A stretch of DNA of 64,000 bases from Bradyrhizobium sp. CIAT3101 (GTDB lineage Bacteria > Pseudomonadota > Alphaproteobacteria > Rhizobiales > Xanthobacteraceae), in NCBI RefSeq assembly GCF_029714945.1, contig NZ_CP121634.1, positions 8,887,001 to 8,951,000 on the forward strand, written 5' to 3'. The notes under the pieces are model-generated. The model did no database searches. It had not been told where the DNA came from and saw only the letters and a list, made by a program, of their open reading frames with translations. Below, piece after piece: positions 41,063 through 50,685 of this stretch. Every line of letters starts with the position of its first letter. Within the stretch, counting starts at the first letter, position 1. The position numbers were made by a program, and so were the translations under genes.

Positions 41063-41880
41063 CAGTTTTCCTTTCCAAGCGCGCTCTCATGCCAGCGCCG
41101 TAAAACGAGGTGGGAAATTAGCGCCAGCACCCCATAGATGACAATCCCGGCAAGCGACAGCAGAAGCAGCGCTGCGAACATGCGGGGTATGTTCAATCGA
41201 TAGCCGGATTCGGCGATTCTGTAGGCGAGGCCCGAGCCGGCGCCCGCCGTTCCGGCCGCGATCTCGGCCACGACCGCGCCGATCAGCGACAGGCCGCCGG
41301 CAATGCGCAGGCCGCCCAAAATATAGGGCAGCGCTGCAGGCAGTTTCAGGAAGCGCAGAGTTTGCGGCTTTGATGCGCCATAGAGCTGGAACAGGCCGGC
41401 AAGGTTGCGGTCGACCGAATTCAGCCCGAGCGTGGTGTTGGACAGCACCGGAAAAAAGGCGACGATGAAGGCACAGACGACGACCGCGGTCTGCTGTTCC
41501 AGATAGATCAGCAAGAGCGGCGCGATCGCGATCACCGGCGTCACCTGGAGCACGATTGCATAGGGGAACAGCGAATATTCCACCCATTTCGACTGGTTGA
41601 ACAGCAGTGCCAGCGCGATGCCGCCGATGCTGGCCGCGACAAACCCCTCCAGCGTCGTCAGCAGCGTGGTCGCGAGCGATTGTGACAGCACCGCCCAGTC
41701 CTTGATCAGCGTCAGGAAAATCGCCGACGGCGCCGGCAGCACGTAAGGCGGGATCTCCCGGAGGCGGACGACGAGCTCCCAGGCGGCAAGGCCGGCCGCG
41801 AACACGATGACGGGCAGCACGAAGCGCACCGCGCTTTGCGCAGCCGACGGCTTTGCGGTGACGGGGGCTTGCGCGTTCAT
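41062..41880 (-). CDS. ABC transporter permease (NitT/TauT type)
   Basis: The 272-residue integral membrane protein starts at the ATG at 41880 (ATGA overlap with the ATPase stop). It has about six membrane segments and a BPD_transp_1 EAA-like loop (GLFQLYGASKPQTLRFLKLP). With the ATPase and NMT1-type binding protein it forms a complete importer, probably for a small organic nitrogen compound. Confidence 0.9.
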   Translation of the reverse strand: MNAQAPVTAKPSAAQSAVRFVLPVIVFAAGLAAWELVVRLREIPPYVLPAPSAIFLTLIKDWAVLSQSLATTLLTTLEGFVAASIGGIALALLFNQSKWVEYSLFPYAIVLQVTPVIAIAPLLLIYLEQQTAVVVCAFIVAFFPVLSNTTLGLNSVDRNLAGLFQLYGASKPQTLRFLKLPAALPYILGGLRIAGGLSLIGAVVAEIAAGTAGAGSGLAYRIAESGYRLNIPRMFAALLLLSLAGIVIYGVLALISHLVLRRWHESALGKEN

Positions 41881-42692
41881 AGCATCGACTGTCCCGAATA
41901 GGACGGCGCCAGCGCGGCCGACACGCGCCGGCAATAATCGGAATAAGCCGCCGAGGTGCGAAACTCCTCCCCGCGCGGCTCGACGGTCTCGATGCGGATG
42001 TCGGCCTGGATACGGCCGGGTCGCGCCGTCATGACCACGACGCGCTGCGACAGATAGACGGATTCGAATACCGAATGCGTGACGAAGATGACGGTCTTGC
42101 CAAGGCTGCGCCACAGCGCGAGCAGATCGTTGTTGAGGCGGAATCGCGTGATCTCATCGAGCGCCGCGAACGGCTCATCCATCAGCAGGATATCCGGATC
42201 GGTGACGAGCGCGCGCGCCAGCGACACCCGCATCTTCATGCCGCCGGACAATTCGCGCGGAAAGGCATCGGCGAAATCGGCAAGACCGACGCTGGCGAGC
42301 GCTTCGTCGACCCGCGCCCGCGCTTCGGCTTTCGGGGCGCCGCCGAGCTTCAAGGGCAGCCGCACATTCTCGCGCACACTGGCCCAAGGCATCAGGGTCG
42401 GCTCCTGGAACACGAAGCCGATGCCGTGGCCGATCTGCGCCGGGCCGTCATGACGCGACATCCGCACTGTGCCCGATGACGCCGCGCTGAGCCCGGCAAT
42501 CAGCCTCAGCGCCGTCGACTTGCCGCAGCCGGATGGCCCGAGCAGCGAGATGAACTCGCCCTTGCGCACCGCGAGATCGAACGGACCCAGCGCCATGACG
42601 CCATTGTCATAGGTCTTCGTCACGCCGCGCAGGCTGACGGCAAGCGCCGTCAGGCTGGCCTCGACCGTGGGCGAAGTTTTGGCGTCGGACAT
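41877..42692 (-). CDS. ABC transporter ATP-binding protein (NitT/TauT type)
   Basis: This 271-residue protein has Walker A GPSGCGKST, Q-loop FQEP, signature LSGGMKMR, Walker B ILLMDEPF and switch His (VTHS). The signature has Lys in the GGMKMR segment, common in this subfamily. It is the middle gene of the importer operon, 11 nt after the binding-protein stop. Confidence 0.93.
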   Translation of the reverse strand: MSDAKTSPTVEASLTALAVSLRGVTKTYDNGVMALGPFDLAVRKGEFISLLGPSGCGKSTALRLIAGLSAASSGTVRMSRHDGPAQIGHGIGFVFQEPTLMPWASVRENVRLPLKLGGAPKAEARARVDEALASVGLADFADAFPRELSGGMKMRVSLARALVTDPDILLMDEPFAALDEITRFRLNNDLLALWRSLGKTVIFVTHSVFESVYLSQRVVVMTARPGRIQADIRIETVEPRGEEFRTSAAYSDYCRRVSAALAPSYSGQSML

Positions 42693-42703
42693 CAACGCTG
42701 TCG

Positions 42704-43726
42704 TTACGGCTTGGCGGGGCGCAGCTCGACACCGACGCCCTTATTGACGAAGCGCAGCGTGTAGGATTTGCGGAAGTCGAGATCGCCCTTCACGACGCCG
42801 GCCTTCACCATCTTGTTGAAGAAGGAGGTGTAGCGATCGTCGCTCATGGCGCCGATGCCGTTCTTCAAGGAGTCGCCGGAATCGACGATGCCGTATTCCT
42901 TCATCTTGGCGACGGAATAAGCGAGCAGCTCGTCGGTCATCTCCGGATTGAGCTGCTTGATCATGGCATTGCCGGCGGAATTGTCGCGGTAGATGTAGTT
43001 GTACCAGCCGATCATCGAGGCATCGACGAAACGCTGCACCAGGTCGGCCTTCTTCTCGACCAGGTCGCGGCGGGTCTCGATCAGGGTCGAATAGGTGTTG
43101 AAGCCGGCATCGGCGAGCAGGATGACATTGGGCTTGAAGCCGGCAGCCTTCTCGACCGCGAAGGGCTCGGAGGTGACGTAGCCCTGCATCGCGCTCTTGG
43201 GGTTGGCGATGAAGGGCTGCGGATTGAAATTATAGGGACGGACGTTCTTCTCGCTGAAGCCGTATTCGGACTTCAGCCACTGGAAGTAGCTGGTCATGCC
43301 TTCCTTGGAGACGAACAGCGTCAGCGGCTTGAGCTCCTCGATCTTGGTGACCTTCGCATCCGGCTGCGTCAGCATCACCTGCGGGTCTTTCTGGAAGACC
43401 GCCGCGATGGTCACCACGGGAACGTTGTTAGCGACCGCATCGAACGACATCAGCGTGTTCGCGGCCATGAAGAAATCGATCTTGCCGGCGATCAGCAGCA
43501 TCCGGTTGTTCTCGTTCGGACCGCCGGGAACGATGGTGACGTCGAGGCCGTATTTCTTGTAGGTGCCGTCGGCGACCGCCTGGAAGAAGCCGCCATGCTC
43601 GGCCTCGGCGACCCAGTTGGTGCCGAAGGTGACCTTGTCCAGGGTCTCGCTGCGCGCCGGCAGGATCGACACGACCGTGGCCAGCAAGCCTGCCGTTAAC
43701 GCTCGCCGCAGATGGGAAGGGCTCAT
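42704..43726 (-). CDS. ABC substrate-binding protein, NMT1/THI5-like
   Basis: The 340-residue periplasmic protein starts at the ATG at 43726, giving a normal signal peptide (cleavage near ARSE). The NMT1 fold shows as WVAEAEHGGFFQAVADGTYK and VTIVPGGPNENN. It heads the operon of binding protein, ATPase, permease and dehydrogenase. Such proteins bind pyrimidines, aromatic acids or other small ligands; the ligand cannot be named here. The divergent creatininase may process it. Confidence 0.88.
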   Translation of the reverse strand: MSPSHLRRALTAGLLATVVSILPARSETLDKVTFGTNWVAEAEHGGFFQAVADGTYKKYGLDVTIVPGGPNENNRMLLIAGKIDFFMAANTLMSFDAVANNVPVVTIAAVFQKDPQVMLTQPDAKVTKIEELKPLTLFVSKEGMTSYFQWLKSEYGFSEKNVRPYNFNPQPFIANPKSAMQGYVTSEPFAVEKAAGFKPNVILLADAGFNTYSTLIETRRDLVEKKADLVQRFVDASMIGWYNYIYRDNSAGNAMIKQLNPEMTDELLAYSVAKMKEYGIVDSGDSLKNGIGAMSDDRYTSFFNKMVKAGVVKGDLDFRKSYTLRFVNKGVGVELRPAKP

Positions 43727-43866
43727 CAATGCACTCCGTCGATCGTGTCTGGCCGATGTGAAAACAACGCGATAAAACCGCAAGACATTCGGGGACGCGA
43801 GCCGGCCAGGCCCGCGTCCCCTCCATAACACCAAACTACGTGACAAATTCGGGCAAAGAAACCTTG

Positions 43867-44673
43867 ATGACGCCTTCCCGCGACTGGACCGCGATCCGCT
43901 GGGCCGATGCCGCTCCTGCGGATGTTGCGCGCTGGATCGCGGTGCTGCCACTGGCGGCGACCGAGCAGCACGGCCCGCATCTGCCGCTCGAGACCGACGT
44001 GCTGATCGCGGACGCCTATCTCGCGCGCATCCGCGAGCTTTTGCCTGAGACGATGCCGGTCACATTCCTGCCCGTTGAACGGATCGGCATCTCCACCGAG
44101 CATATCGACTACCCGGGCACGCAGACGCTGCCGACCGAAACGGCGTTGAAGCGATGGACCGCAATCGGCGAGGACATCGCACGACGCGGCGTGAAAAAGC
44201 TCGTCATCATCACCAGCCATGGCGGCAACAGCGCGGCGATGATGCTGGTGGCGCAGGACCTTCGCGCGCATCAAAGAATGTTCGCGGTGACGACATCGTG
44301 GTCGCGCCTGTCGGGCGCGGAAAAACTGTTCCCCGCCGATGAAGTGCGCCACGGCATCCATGGCGGCGCGGTCGAGACCTCGATCATGCTGGCGCGCTAT
44401 CCCGATCAGGTGCGCGCCGATGCGATCGCGGATTTTCCGGCGAGCAGCATCGCGATGGAAAAACAATACCGCTGGCTCTCGACGCAGCGGCCCGCGCCCT
44501 TTGCCTGGCAGGCGCAGGATCTCAACGCCAGCGGCGCCGTCGGCAATGCGACGCTGGCCGTGACCGAGAAGGGCGAGCAGCTCATCGACCAGGGCGCGCG
44601 CGCCTTTTGCGAGTTGCTGACCGAAGTCGATAACTTCGACGTGAACAGGCTCGCCAGAGGCCCCCTCGGCTAA
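43867..44673 (+). CDS. Creatininase-family amidohydrolase
   Basis: This 268-residue protein has metal-binding TEQHGPHLPLETD near the N-terminus, SHGGNSAAM in the centre and HGGAVETS towards the end, all creatininase-family marks. I start at the ATG at 43867; a GTG at 43840 is possible. It would cleave a cyclic amide or similar C-N bond in the cytosol. It is divergent from the NMT1-type importer, suggesting an uptake-and-hydrolysis unit. Confidence 0.88.
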   Translation: MTPSRDWTAIRWADAAPADVARWIAVLPLAATEQHGPHLPLETDVLIADAYLARIRELLPETMPVTFLPVERIGISTEHIDYPGTQTLPTETALKRWTAIGEDIARRGVKKLVIITSHGGNSAAMMLVAQDLRAHQRMFAVTTSWSRLSGAEKLFPADEVRHGIHGGAVETSIMLARYPDQVRADAIADFPASSIAMEKQYRWLSTQRPAPFAWQAQDLNASGAVGNATLAVTEKGEQLIDQGARAFCELLTEVDNFDVNRLARGPLG

Positions 44674-44812
44674 CTCGCATCCAACTGAAATCATTCGGGA
44701 AAGAGCCGATTTCCCGGGCCGGCCGAGGCGCTTTCGAACCGGTTTCGGCAAGCCTCCGTCCAATTGGACACGCGGACCACAACGGACCGCCTCAACCCGG
44801 ATGGAGTTTCAC

Positions 44813-45073
44813 ATGTCGATCAAGACCAAGATTGCCGCCGTCGCTCTCGCCGCTCTCACCGTCACTGCTGGCGTCGCGTCCACCACGTCGACCGCTCAGG
44901 CCAAGCCGCTCGGCTGGGGCGTCGGTGTCGGCCTGGGCATCGCGACCGCCGCCGTCGTCGGCACCGCGATCGCCGCCAGCAGCGACCCCTATTACGGCTA
45001 TCACCGCTGCGGCTGGTCCCCCCGTTACAACGCTTTCGGCCAGTACGTCGGCAGCGTTCGCACTTGCTACTGA
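44813..45073 (+). CDS. Small secreted protein
   Basis: This 86-residue protein has a clear signal peptide (cleavage near AQAK), a short Gly/Val hydrophobic stretch and a C-terminal YYGYHRCGW to SVRTCY region with two Cys. It is similar in style to the glycine-rich protein at 34822. Function unknown. Confidence 0.7.
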   Translation: MSIKTKIAAVALAALTVTAGVASTTSTAQAKPLGWGVGVGLGIATAAVVGTAIAASSDPYYGYHRCGWSPRYNAFGQYVGSVRTCY

Positions 45074-45452
45074 TTTGAGGCTCTGAGGCCGATCTCACGT
45101 GGATCCTGCGTCCGACACGGGCGCCTCATCCACCCCGTGTCGTGCCCCCGACCCCGCCCGGCTGTCCCCCCGGGCGGGGTCATCCTTTTTCCGCATCGGG
45201 AAGTTGTTGCAGTCCCGTCACATAACGGTGCGAACCATCGCCTGCGACATTCCGGACTAGTTGCTATTGCGAATTATTAGCAATAAGGTTCGCAACAAGC
45301 GCAGGGACTTGGCAAGATCTTGGGGTGAAACGCGTCGAAACGAGCTCGTCTCGTCCGATCGCGCGAACAGCCAAGCCCCTGATGACAGGAGCACCGCGAA
45401 TCGGCAGGGATGTCGGGAGCGGTTGGGCACAGTCGCGTCTGGGGGCGTAGTT
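45074..45452. other. Intergenic region before the porin gene
   Basis: It contains the terminator of the small secreted-protein gene. Beyond about 45200 there is an open frame that continues into the porin but does not look like protein. I see no separate gene. The porin promoter must lie here. Confidence 0.4.
45150..45190 (+). terminator. Rho-independent terminator
   Basis: A 12-bp stem GACCCCGCCCGG / CCGGGCGGGGTC (45150-45161 and 45170-45181) with an 8-nt loop is followed by five T (45186-45190). It lies 77 nt after the 86-residue secreted protein gene. Confidence 0.85.
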
Positions 45453-47459
45453 TTGACGTTGAGAGGTCACCGTTACAGGTATCTGCGGGCAGCCACGGCG
45501 CTTGCCTCGGGCGTGCTCGTGCTGCCGGGTGCCGGCTTCGCCGCCGACCTGCCGCTGAAGGCGCGCGCCGCGAAAACCGTTTACGAGTGGACCGGCTTCT
45601 ATGTCGGCGGCCATTTCGGCTACGGTGACGCGAGCTTCGGACCCGGCACCAATCCGTTGCCCGAGCAAGGCGTCGTCCTGCCCCACAGCGCAATCGGGCT
45701 CAGCGGCGGCTATCAACTTGGCTACAACCGACAACTCGCAAATCGCGTCGTGCTCGGCATCGAAGCCGACGCAACGTTCACGGGTCCGACCGACGGCCCG
45801 GCACTCGCGCGTTCGCCGGTGCCCTTCAACACCACGATCGACTACATCGGCACGGTGCGCGGCCGCGTCGGCTATGCCTTCGACCGGTTCATGCCTTACG
45901 TCACCGGCGGCGTCGCGTGGGGGCACACGCATATCAACGTCAACGATGCCGATGGTGTCTCGCCGCTCTTCCCGGTCGGCCACTACCAGGCCGGATGGAC
46001 TGCGGGACTCGGTCTCGAATACGCGGTCAGCGGCAATTGGACTGCGAAGGCCGAATACGAATATGTCGACCTCTCCCGCAAGACCTACGATCTCAGCGGC
46101 TTTGGCCTCGGCAGCGTCAACGTCGATCCGCGCATTCATCTGTTCAAGCTCGGCCTGAACTACCAGTTCGGCGACACGCCGTGGATGCCGGTGGTCGGCG
46201 GCAAGACCAAGCTGCCTGAATCCGACGACTGGAACGTCCACGCCCAGACCACCGTGCTGCCGCAAGGCTATGGCCCGATCCATTCGCCCTATGCGAGCCC
46301 GCAGAGCCTGCCCGGCGGCGGCCAGTTCCAGGCGACGTGGACGACGACGGCGTTTCTGGGCGCGCGGCTGTGGGACGGCGGCGAATTCTATTTCAATCCG
46401 GAGCTCGCGCAGGGCTTCGGCCTCAACGGCACGCTCGGCCTCGCCGGCTTTTCCAACGGCGAAGCCCAGAAGGCCGGCGCGCCGTTCCCAAAAATCCGCG
46501 CGCAGCGCTATTACTTCAAGCAGACGTTCGGACTCGGCGGTGAGCAGGAAGCAGTCGAGGACGCACCGAACCAGCTCGCGGGCAAGCGCGATATCGACCG
46601 CGTCACGCTGATCGTCGGCCGTTTCGCCGTCGGCGATTTCTTCGACGGCAACTCCTATGCAAAAGACCCGCGCGCCGATTTCATGAACTGGGCGATGTGG
46701 TCGTCGGGCGCCTATGACTTCCCGGCCGACCTGCCCGGCTATACCCGCGGCGCCGTGGTCGAGCTCAACCGCAAGGACTGGGCGATCCGCGCCGGCCTGT
46801 TCCAGGTGCCGTCCGCGCCGAACAGCGACGTGCTGACCTTCAAGACCGGCGGCAGCGTGGTCGAGTTCGAAGAGCGTCACACGCTCCTCGAGCAGCCCGG
46901 CAAACTGCGCGTCGGCGTCTTCGCCAACAGCGGCAACACCGCGAACTACAACGATGTCGTCGCACAGGCCGCCGCCAACCCCGCACTCGACATCAACGAC
47001 ATCGCGACCGCGAACCAGCGCACCCGTTCGAAGTACGGCTTCTACGTCAATCTCGAGCAGCAGGTCGTCAACGACGTCGGACTGTTCGCGCGGGCGAGTT
47101 GGAACGACGGCCAGAACCAGATTCTCTCCTTCACCGATATCGACCGCAGCGTCTCAGGCGGCCTCTCGATCAAGGGCAGCCGTTGGGGACGTCCGGATGA
47201 CACAATCGGCATCGGCGGCGCCATCAACGGCCTGTCTGACGCACATCGCGCTTTCCTTGCCGCCGGCGGCACCGGCCTGCTGATCGGCGACGGCCAGCTC
47301 AACTACCGCAACGAACGCATCCTCGAGGCCTACTACGCCTATTCGGTGATCAAGGGCGTGACGATGACCGCGGACTATCAATTGATCACAAACCCGGCCT
47401 ATAACGCCGACCGTGGGCCGGTCTCGATCTTCTCGGGCCGTCTGCACGCCGAGTTCTAG
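45453..47459 (+). CDS. Outer-membrane fusion of Omp25/RopB-type barrel and OprB-type porin
   Basis: I start at a TTG at 45453 (GGGGG 7 nt upstream), just before a signal peptide ending near GFAAD; the frame is open to 45261 but is not protein-like. The N-terminal 220 mature residues form an 8-strand Omp25/OmpW-like barrel (WTGFYVGGHFGYG, TVRGRVGYAFDRFMPYVTGG, WTAKAEYEYVDL). The following 420 residues are a carbohydrate-selective OprB-type porin (YFNPELAQGFGLNGTLGLAG, RAGLFQVP) ending in Phe. Two complete barrels in one chain is unusual but recurs in this genus as far as I recall. It sits 55 nt before an ABC importer. Confidence 0.8.
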   Translation: MTLRGHRYRYLRAATALASGVLVLPGAGFAADLPLKARAAKTVYEWTGFYVGGHFGYGDASFGPGTNPLPEQGVVLPHSAIGLSGGYQLGYNRQLANRVVLGIEADATFTGPTDGPALARSPVPFNTTIDYIGTVRGRVGYAFDRFMPYVTGGVAWGHTHINVNDADGVSPLFPVGHYQAGWTAGLGLEYAVSGNWTAKAEYEYVDLSRKTYDLSGFGLGSVNVDPRIHLFKLGLNYQFGDTPWMPVVGGKTKLPESDDWNVHAQTTVLPQGYGPIHSPYASPQSLPGGGQFQATWTTTAFLGARLWDGGEFYFNPELAQGFGLNGTLGLAGFSNGEAQKAGAPFPKIRAQRYYFKQTFGLGGEQEAVEDAPNQLAGKRDIDRVTLIVGRFAVGDFFDGNSYAKDPRADFMNWAMWSSGAYDFPADLPGYTRGAVVELNRKDWAIRAGLFQVPSAPNSDVLTFKTGGSVVEFEERHTLLEQPGKLRVGVFANSGNTANYNDVVAQAAANPALDINDIATANQRTRSKYGFYVNLEQQVVNDVGLFARASWNDGQNQILSFTDIDRSVSGGLSIKGSRWGRPDDTIGIGGAINGLSDAHRAFLAAGGTGLLIGDGQLNYRNERILEAYYAYSVIKGVTMTADYQLITNPAYNADRGPVSIFSGRLHAEF

Positions 47460-47465
47460 CCCAAA

Positions 47466-47500
47466 ATTCTAGTCTAGGATTCTAGTCTAGGATTCTTGCC
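47466..47500 (+). repeat. Short tandem repeat containing CTAG
   Basis: The 13-mer ATTCTAGTCTAGG occurs at 47466-47478 and 47479-47491, followed by a third partial ATTCTTGCC, directly between the porin stop and the permease start. CTAG is generally rare in such genomes, so four copies in 26 bases stand out. Confidence 0.7.
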
Positions 47501-47514
47501 CAAAAGGCAGGCCC

Positions 47515-49248
47515 ATGAAGCCGAGAGATATTCGCACGGTCGCGATCGGCCGGGCGCTGCGCCCCAATGTCTGGGATGTCGTCGCGCTGATCCTCGTGAT
47601 CGGCGCCATGGTGCTGATCGTCTATGGCGGCGAGCAGACCGTCGCGCCATTGTCGGAGCTGGAGCGCTCGCCGGTCTCGCTCGATCCGGTCAACCTGCCG
47701 CTCTATGCGCTGCGCACAGTCCTGCGAATGCTGCTTGCGATCGTTTGCTCGACCATCTTCACCTTCGTCTACGCTGCGATCGCCGCCAAGAGCCGGCGCG
47801 CGGAGATGGTCATGATCCCGGTCCTGGACATCCTCCAGTCCGTGCCGATCCTGGGCTTCCTGACCTTCACCGTCGTCTTCTTCATGAATCTGTTTCCGAG
47901 CCAGGTGCTCGGTGCCGAACTGGCTTCGGTGTTTGCGATTTTCACGAGCCAGGCCTGGAACATGACGTTCAGCATGTACCAGTCGATGCGCAACGTGCCG
48001 AAGGATCTGGAAGAGGCGACGCAAAGCTTTCATCTGTCGGGCTGGCAGCGGTTCTGGCGTCTCGACGTGCCCTTCGCGATGCCGGGACTGATCTGGAACG
48101 CGATGATGTCGATGTCGGGCGGCTGGTTTTTCGTGGTCGCCTCGGAAGCGATCACCGTCGGCAACACCACCGTAACGCTGCCGGGCGTCGGATCCTATGT
48201 CGCGCTGGCGATCCAGCAGCGCGATCTGCCGGCGATCTTCTACGCCATCCTGGCCATGCTGCTCGTCATCATCGCTTATGACCAATTGCTGTTCCGGCCC
48301 ATCATTGCCTGGGCCGACAAGTTCCGTTTCGAACAGACGGCGTCCGGTGAGTCACCCACCTCCTGGATGCTCGACCTGTTTCGCCGGACCCGCGCCCTGC
48401 GGGCCGTGACGCTGCCCTTCTCCAGCATCAATCGCGCGGTCTCGAATTTGCGCATTCCGCTCCCCAAGCTGGGGGCCCCGACAAGGAGCAGAGACACGCC
48501 GTCGCGGCTGATCGACGGCCTCTGGCTTGCTGTCGTCCTCGCAGGCACGGCCTACGCCGCGTGGCTGACCTACCGCTATCTCTCCGCCAGCCTCGGCCTG
48601 AGCGATGTGCTCGTTGCGATCCGCGACGGGCTGGTCACCTTCCTGCGCGTCATCGTCCTGATCAGCCTTGCGACCCTGATCTGGGTGCCGATCGGCGTCT
48701 GGATCGGCTTGCGTCCAAAACTGGCCGAACGCATCCAACCGCTGGCTCAGTTTCTCGCGGCGTTTCCGGCCAATCTCGCCTTTCCGGTCTTCGTCGTCGC
48801 CATCGTCAGCTTCAAGCTCAATCCGAATATCTGGCTGAGCCCGCTGATGATCCTCGGCACGCAATGGTACATCCTGTTCAACGTCATCGCCGGGGCCAGC
48901 GCCTTTCCGAGCGATCTGCGCGAAGCGGCGAGCAGCCTTCATCTCGGCGGATGGCGGTGGTGGTTCAAGGTGATCCTGCCGGGCATCTTTCCTTATTACG
49001 TCACCGGCGCGATCACGGCGTCCGGCGGCTCCTGGAACGCCTCGATCGTGGCCGAGGTCGCCAGCTGGGGCGACACCCATCTGAACGCCACCGGGCTCGG
49101 CGCCTATATCGCGGCTGCGACCGAAGCAGGTGATTTCCCGCGTGTCGTTCTCGGAATCGCCACGATGTGCATCCTGGTGACGCTGTTCAATCGTCTGGTC
49201 TGGCGACCCCTCTACGCCTTCGGCGAGCGCCGCCTGCGGCTCGGCTGA
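47515..49248 (+). CDS. Fused ABC permease with two membrane domains (NitT/TauT type)
   Basis: This 577-residue protein has two BPD_transp_1 domains: residues 20-265 with loop EEATQSFHLSGWQRFWRLDVP, and 335-575 with loop REAASSLHLGGWRWWFKVILP, joined by a polar linker. Most relatives are single-domain homodimers, so this is a covalent pair. It is followed 13 nt later by its ATPase. No binding protein is adjacent, unlike the 41-44 kb importer. Confidence 0.9.
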   Translation: MKPRDIRTVAIGRALRPNVWDVVALILVIGAMVLIVYGGEQTVAPLSELERSPVSLDPVNLPLYALRTVLRMLLAIVCSTIFTFVYAAIAAKSRRAEMVMIPVLDILQSVPILGFLTFTVVFFMNLFPSQVLGAELASVFAIFTSQAWNMTFSMYQSMRNVPKDLEEATQSFHLSGWQRFWRLDVPFAMPGLIWNAMMSMSGGWFFVVASEAITVGNTTVTLPGVGSYVALAIQQRDLPAIFYAILAMLLVIIAYDQLLFRPIIAWADKFRFEQTASGESPTSWMLDLFRRTRALRAVTLPFSSINRAVSNLRIPLPKLGAPTRSRDTPSRLIDGLWLAVVLAGTAYAAWLTYRYLSASLGLSDVLVAIRDGLVTFLRVIVLISLATLIWVPIGVWIGLRPKLAERIQPLAQFLAAFPANLAFPVFVVAIVSFKLNPNIWLSPLMILGTQWYILFNVIAGASAFPSDLREAASSLHLGGWRWWFKVILPGIFPYYVTGAITASGGSWNASIVAEVASWGDTHLNATGLGAYIAAATEAGDFPRVVLGIATMCILVTLFNRLVWRPLYAFGERRLRLG

Positions 49249-49261
49249 CGAGGAGACCATC

Positions 49262-50575
49262 ATGCTCGATCAACCCCCTGCGCTCATCGATATCCGCGGT
49301 GTCTGCCGGTCCTTTCCGAAGGGCAGCGGCGAGCAGTTGCTGGTGCTGGAGAACGTCGATCTGACGATCCGCTCCGGCGAGATCGTCGGCTTGCTCGGCC
49401 GCTCCGGCTCCGGCAAATCCACGCTGCTGCGGATCATCGCCGGTCTGGTCGCACCGTCCACGGGACAGGCGACCTGCCGCGGCGAGATCATCGCGGGACC
49501 GCCGAACGGCGTCGCCATGGTCTTCCAGTCGTTCGCGCTGTTTCCCTGGCTGACGGTGCTGCAAAACGTCGAGCTCGGACTGGAGGCACTGGGCGTCGAT
49601 GCCGCCGAGCGGCGCAAGCGCGCGCTCGCCGCGATCGACCTGATCGGCCTCGACGGATTCGAGTCGGCCTTTCCCAAGGAATTGTCGGGCGGCATGCGCC
49701 AGCGTGTCGGCTTCGCCCGCGCGCTGGTCGTGCATCCGGACCTGCTGCTGATGGACGAGCCGTTCTCGGCGCTCGACGTGCTCACCGCCGAGACACTGAG
49801 AACCGACCTGATCGATCTCTGGGTCGAAGGCCGGCTGCCGATCAAATCGATCCTGATGGTGACACACAATATCGAGGAGGCCGTCCTGATGTGCGATCGC
49901 ATCCTGGTATTCTCGTCGAATCCGGGGCGGGTCGCCGTCGAGATCAAGGTCGAGCTGGCACATCCACGCAATCGGCTCGATCCGCATTTCCGTCAGCTCG
50001 TCGACAGCATCTACGCGCGCATGACGCAGCGTGCGGAGCCCAAGGCGCCCGCGATCGAAGGCATTCCCGGCTCCGGCGTCGGCATGACCCTGCACCATGT
50101 ATCGTCCAACGTGCTGTCCGGCCTGATCGAGACGCTGGCGGGCGCGCCCTACAACGGACACGCGGACCTGCCGGTGCTCGCCGGCCAGCTTCAGCTCGAG
50201 GCCGACGAGATCCTTCATCTCGGCGAGTCGCTACAACTGTTGCGGTTCGCCCATTTGAGCGAAGGCGACCTCGTGCTCACCGACGCGGGCAAGCGTTTTG
50301 CCCATCTCGAGACCGACGCGCGCAAGAAGCTGTTCGCCGAGCACCTCGTCACATACGTTCCGGTGATGGGATTGATCCGTCGCGTGCTCGACGAGCGGCC
50401 CTCGCATACCGCGCCCGCGGCACGGTTCCGCAACGAGCTCGAAGACTACATGTCCGAGGATTATGCCGACGAGACGCTGAAGACCGTCGTGTCCTGGGGC
50501 CGTTATGCCGAGCTGTTCGCCTATGACGAGCAGTCGGAGACGTTCAGCCTGGAAAATCCCGGCGAAAGCACCTGA
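49262..50575 (+). CDS. ABC ATPase with C-terminal AAA-associated domain
   Basis: In this 437-residue protein the nucleotide-binding domain spans residues 1-250: GRSGSGKST, FQSF, LSGGMRQR, LLLMDEPF, VTHN. The C-terminal AAA-associated domain (about 280-430, GHADLPVLAGQLQLEADEIL) resembles a winged-helix regulator module. It probably gates the adjacent double permease according to a cytosolic signal. Operon with the 47515 gene. Confidence 0.9.
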   Translation: MLDQPPALIDIRGVCRSFPKGSGEQLLVLENVDLTIRSGEIVGLLGRSGSGKSTLLRIIAGLVAPSTGQATCRGEIIAGPPNGVAMVFQSFALFPWLTVLQNVELGLEALGVDAAERRKRALAAIDLIGLDGFESAFPKELSGGMRQRVGFARALVVHPDLLLMDEPFSALDVLTAETLRTDLIDLWVEGRLPIKSILMVTHNIEEAVLMCDRILVFSSNPGRVAVEIKVELAHPRNRLDPHFRQLVDSIYARMTQRAEPKAPAIEGIPGSGVGMTLHHVSSNVLSGLIETLAGAPYNGHADLPVLAGQLQLEADEILHLGESLQLLRFAHLSEGDLVLTDAGKRFAHLETDARKKLFAEHLVTYVPVMGLIRRVLDERPSHTAPAARFRNELEDYMSEDYADETLKTVVSWGRYAELFAYDEQSETFSLENPGEST

Positions 50576-50685
50576 ACTTCGCCTGCGACAATTTGGTCGG
50601 AACCGGGCAAAGCGCGCATCGCTTTCATATATAAAGGGCTTGGCTCGGCGACCGCCGGGCTGATTGTCCCTCCCCCTTGCGCACA

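Noticed and set aside
45264..46880. A 538-codon minus-strand open frame opposite the porin
   Set aside because: Antisense shadow; the plus strand encodes a clear signal peptide and beta-barrel pattern.
50581..50685. Extended TTG start at 50677 for the CorC-type gene
   Set aside because: The ATG at 50686 begins the hydrophobic first helix directly. The three extra residues add nothing and TTG is rarer.
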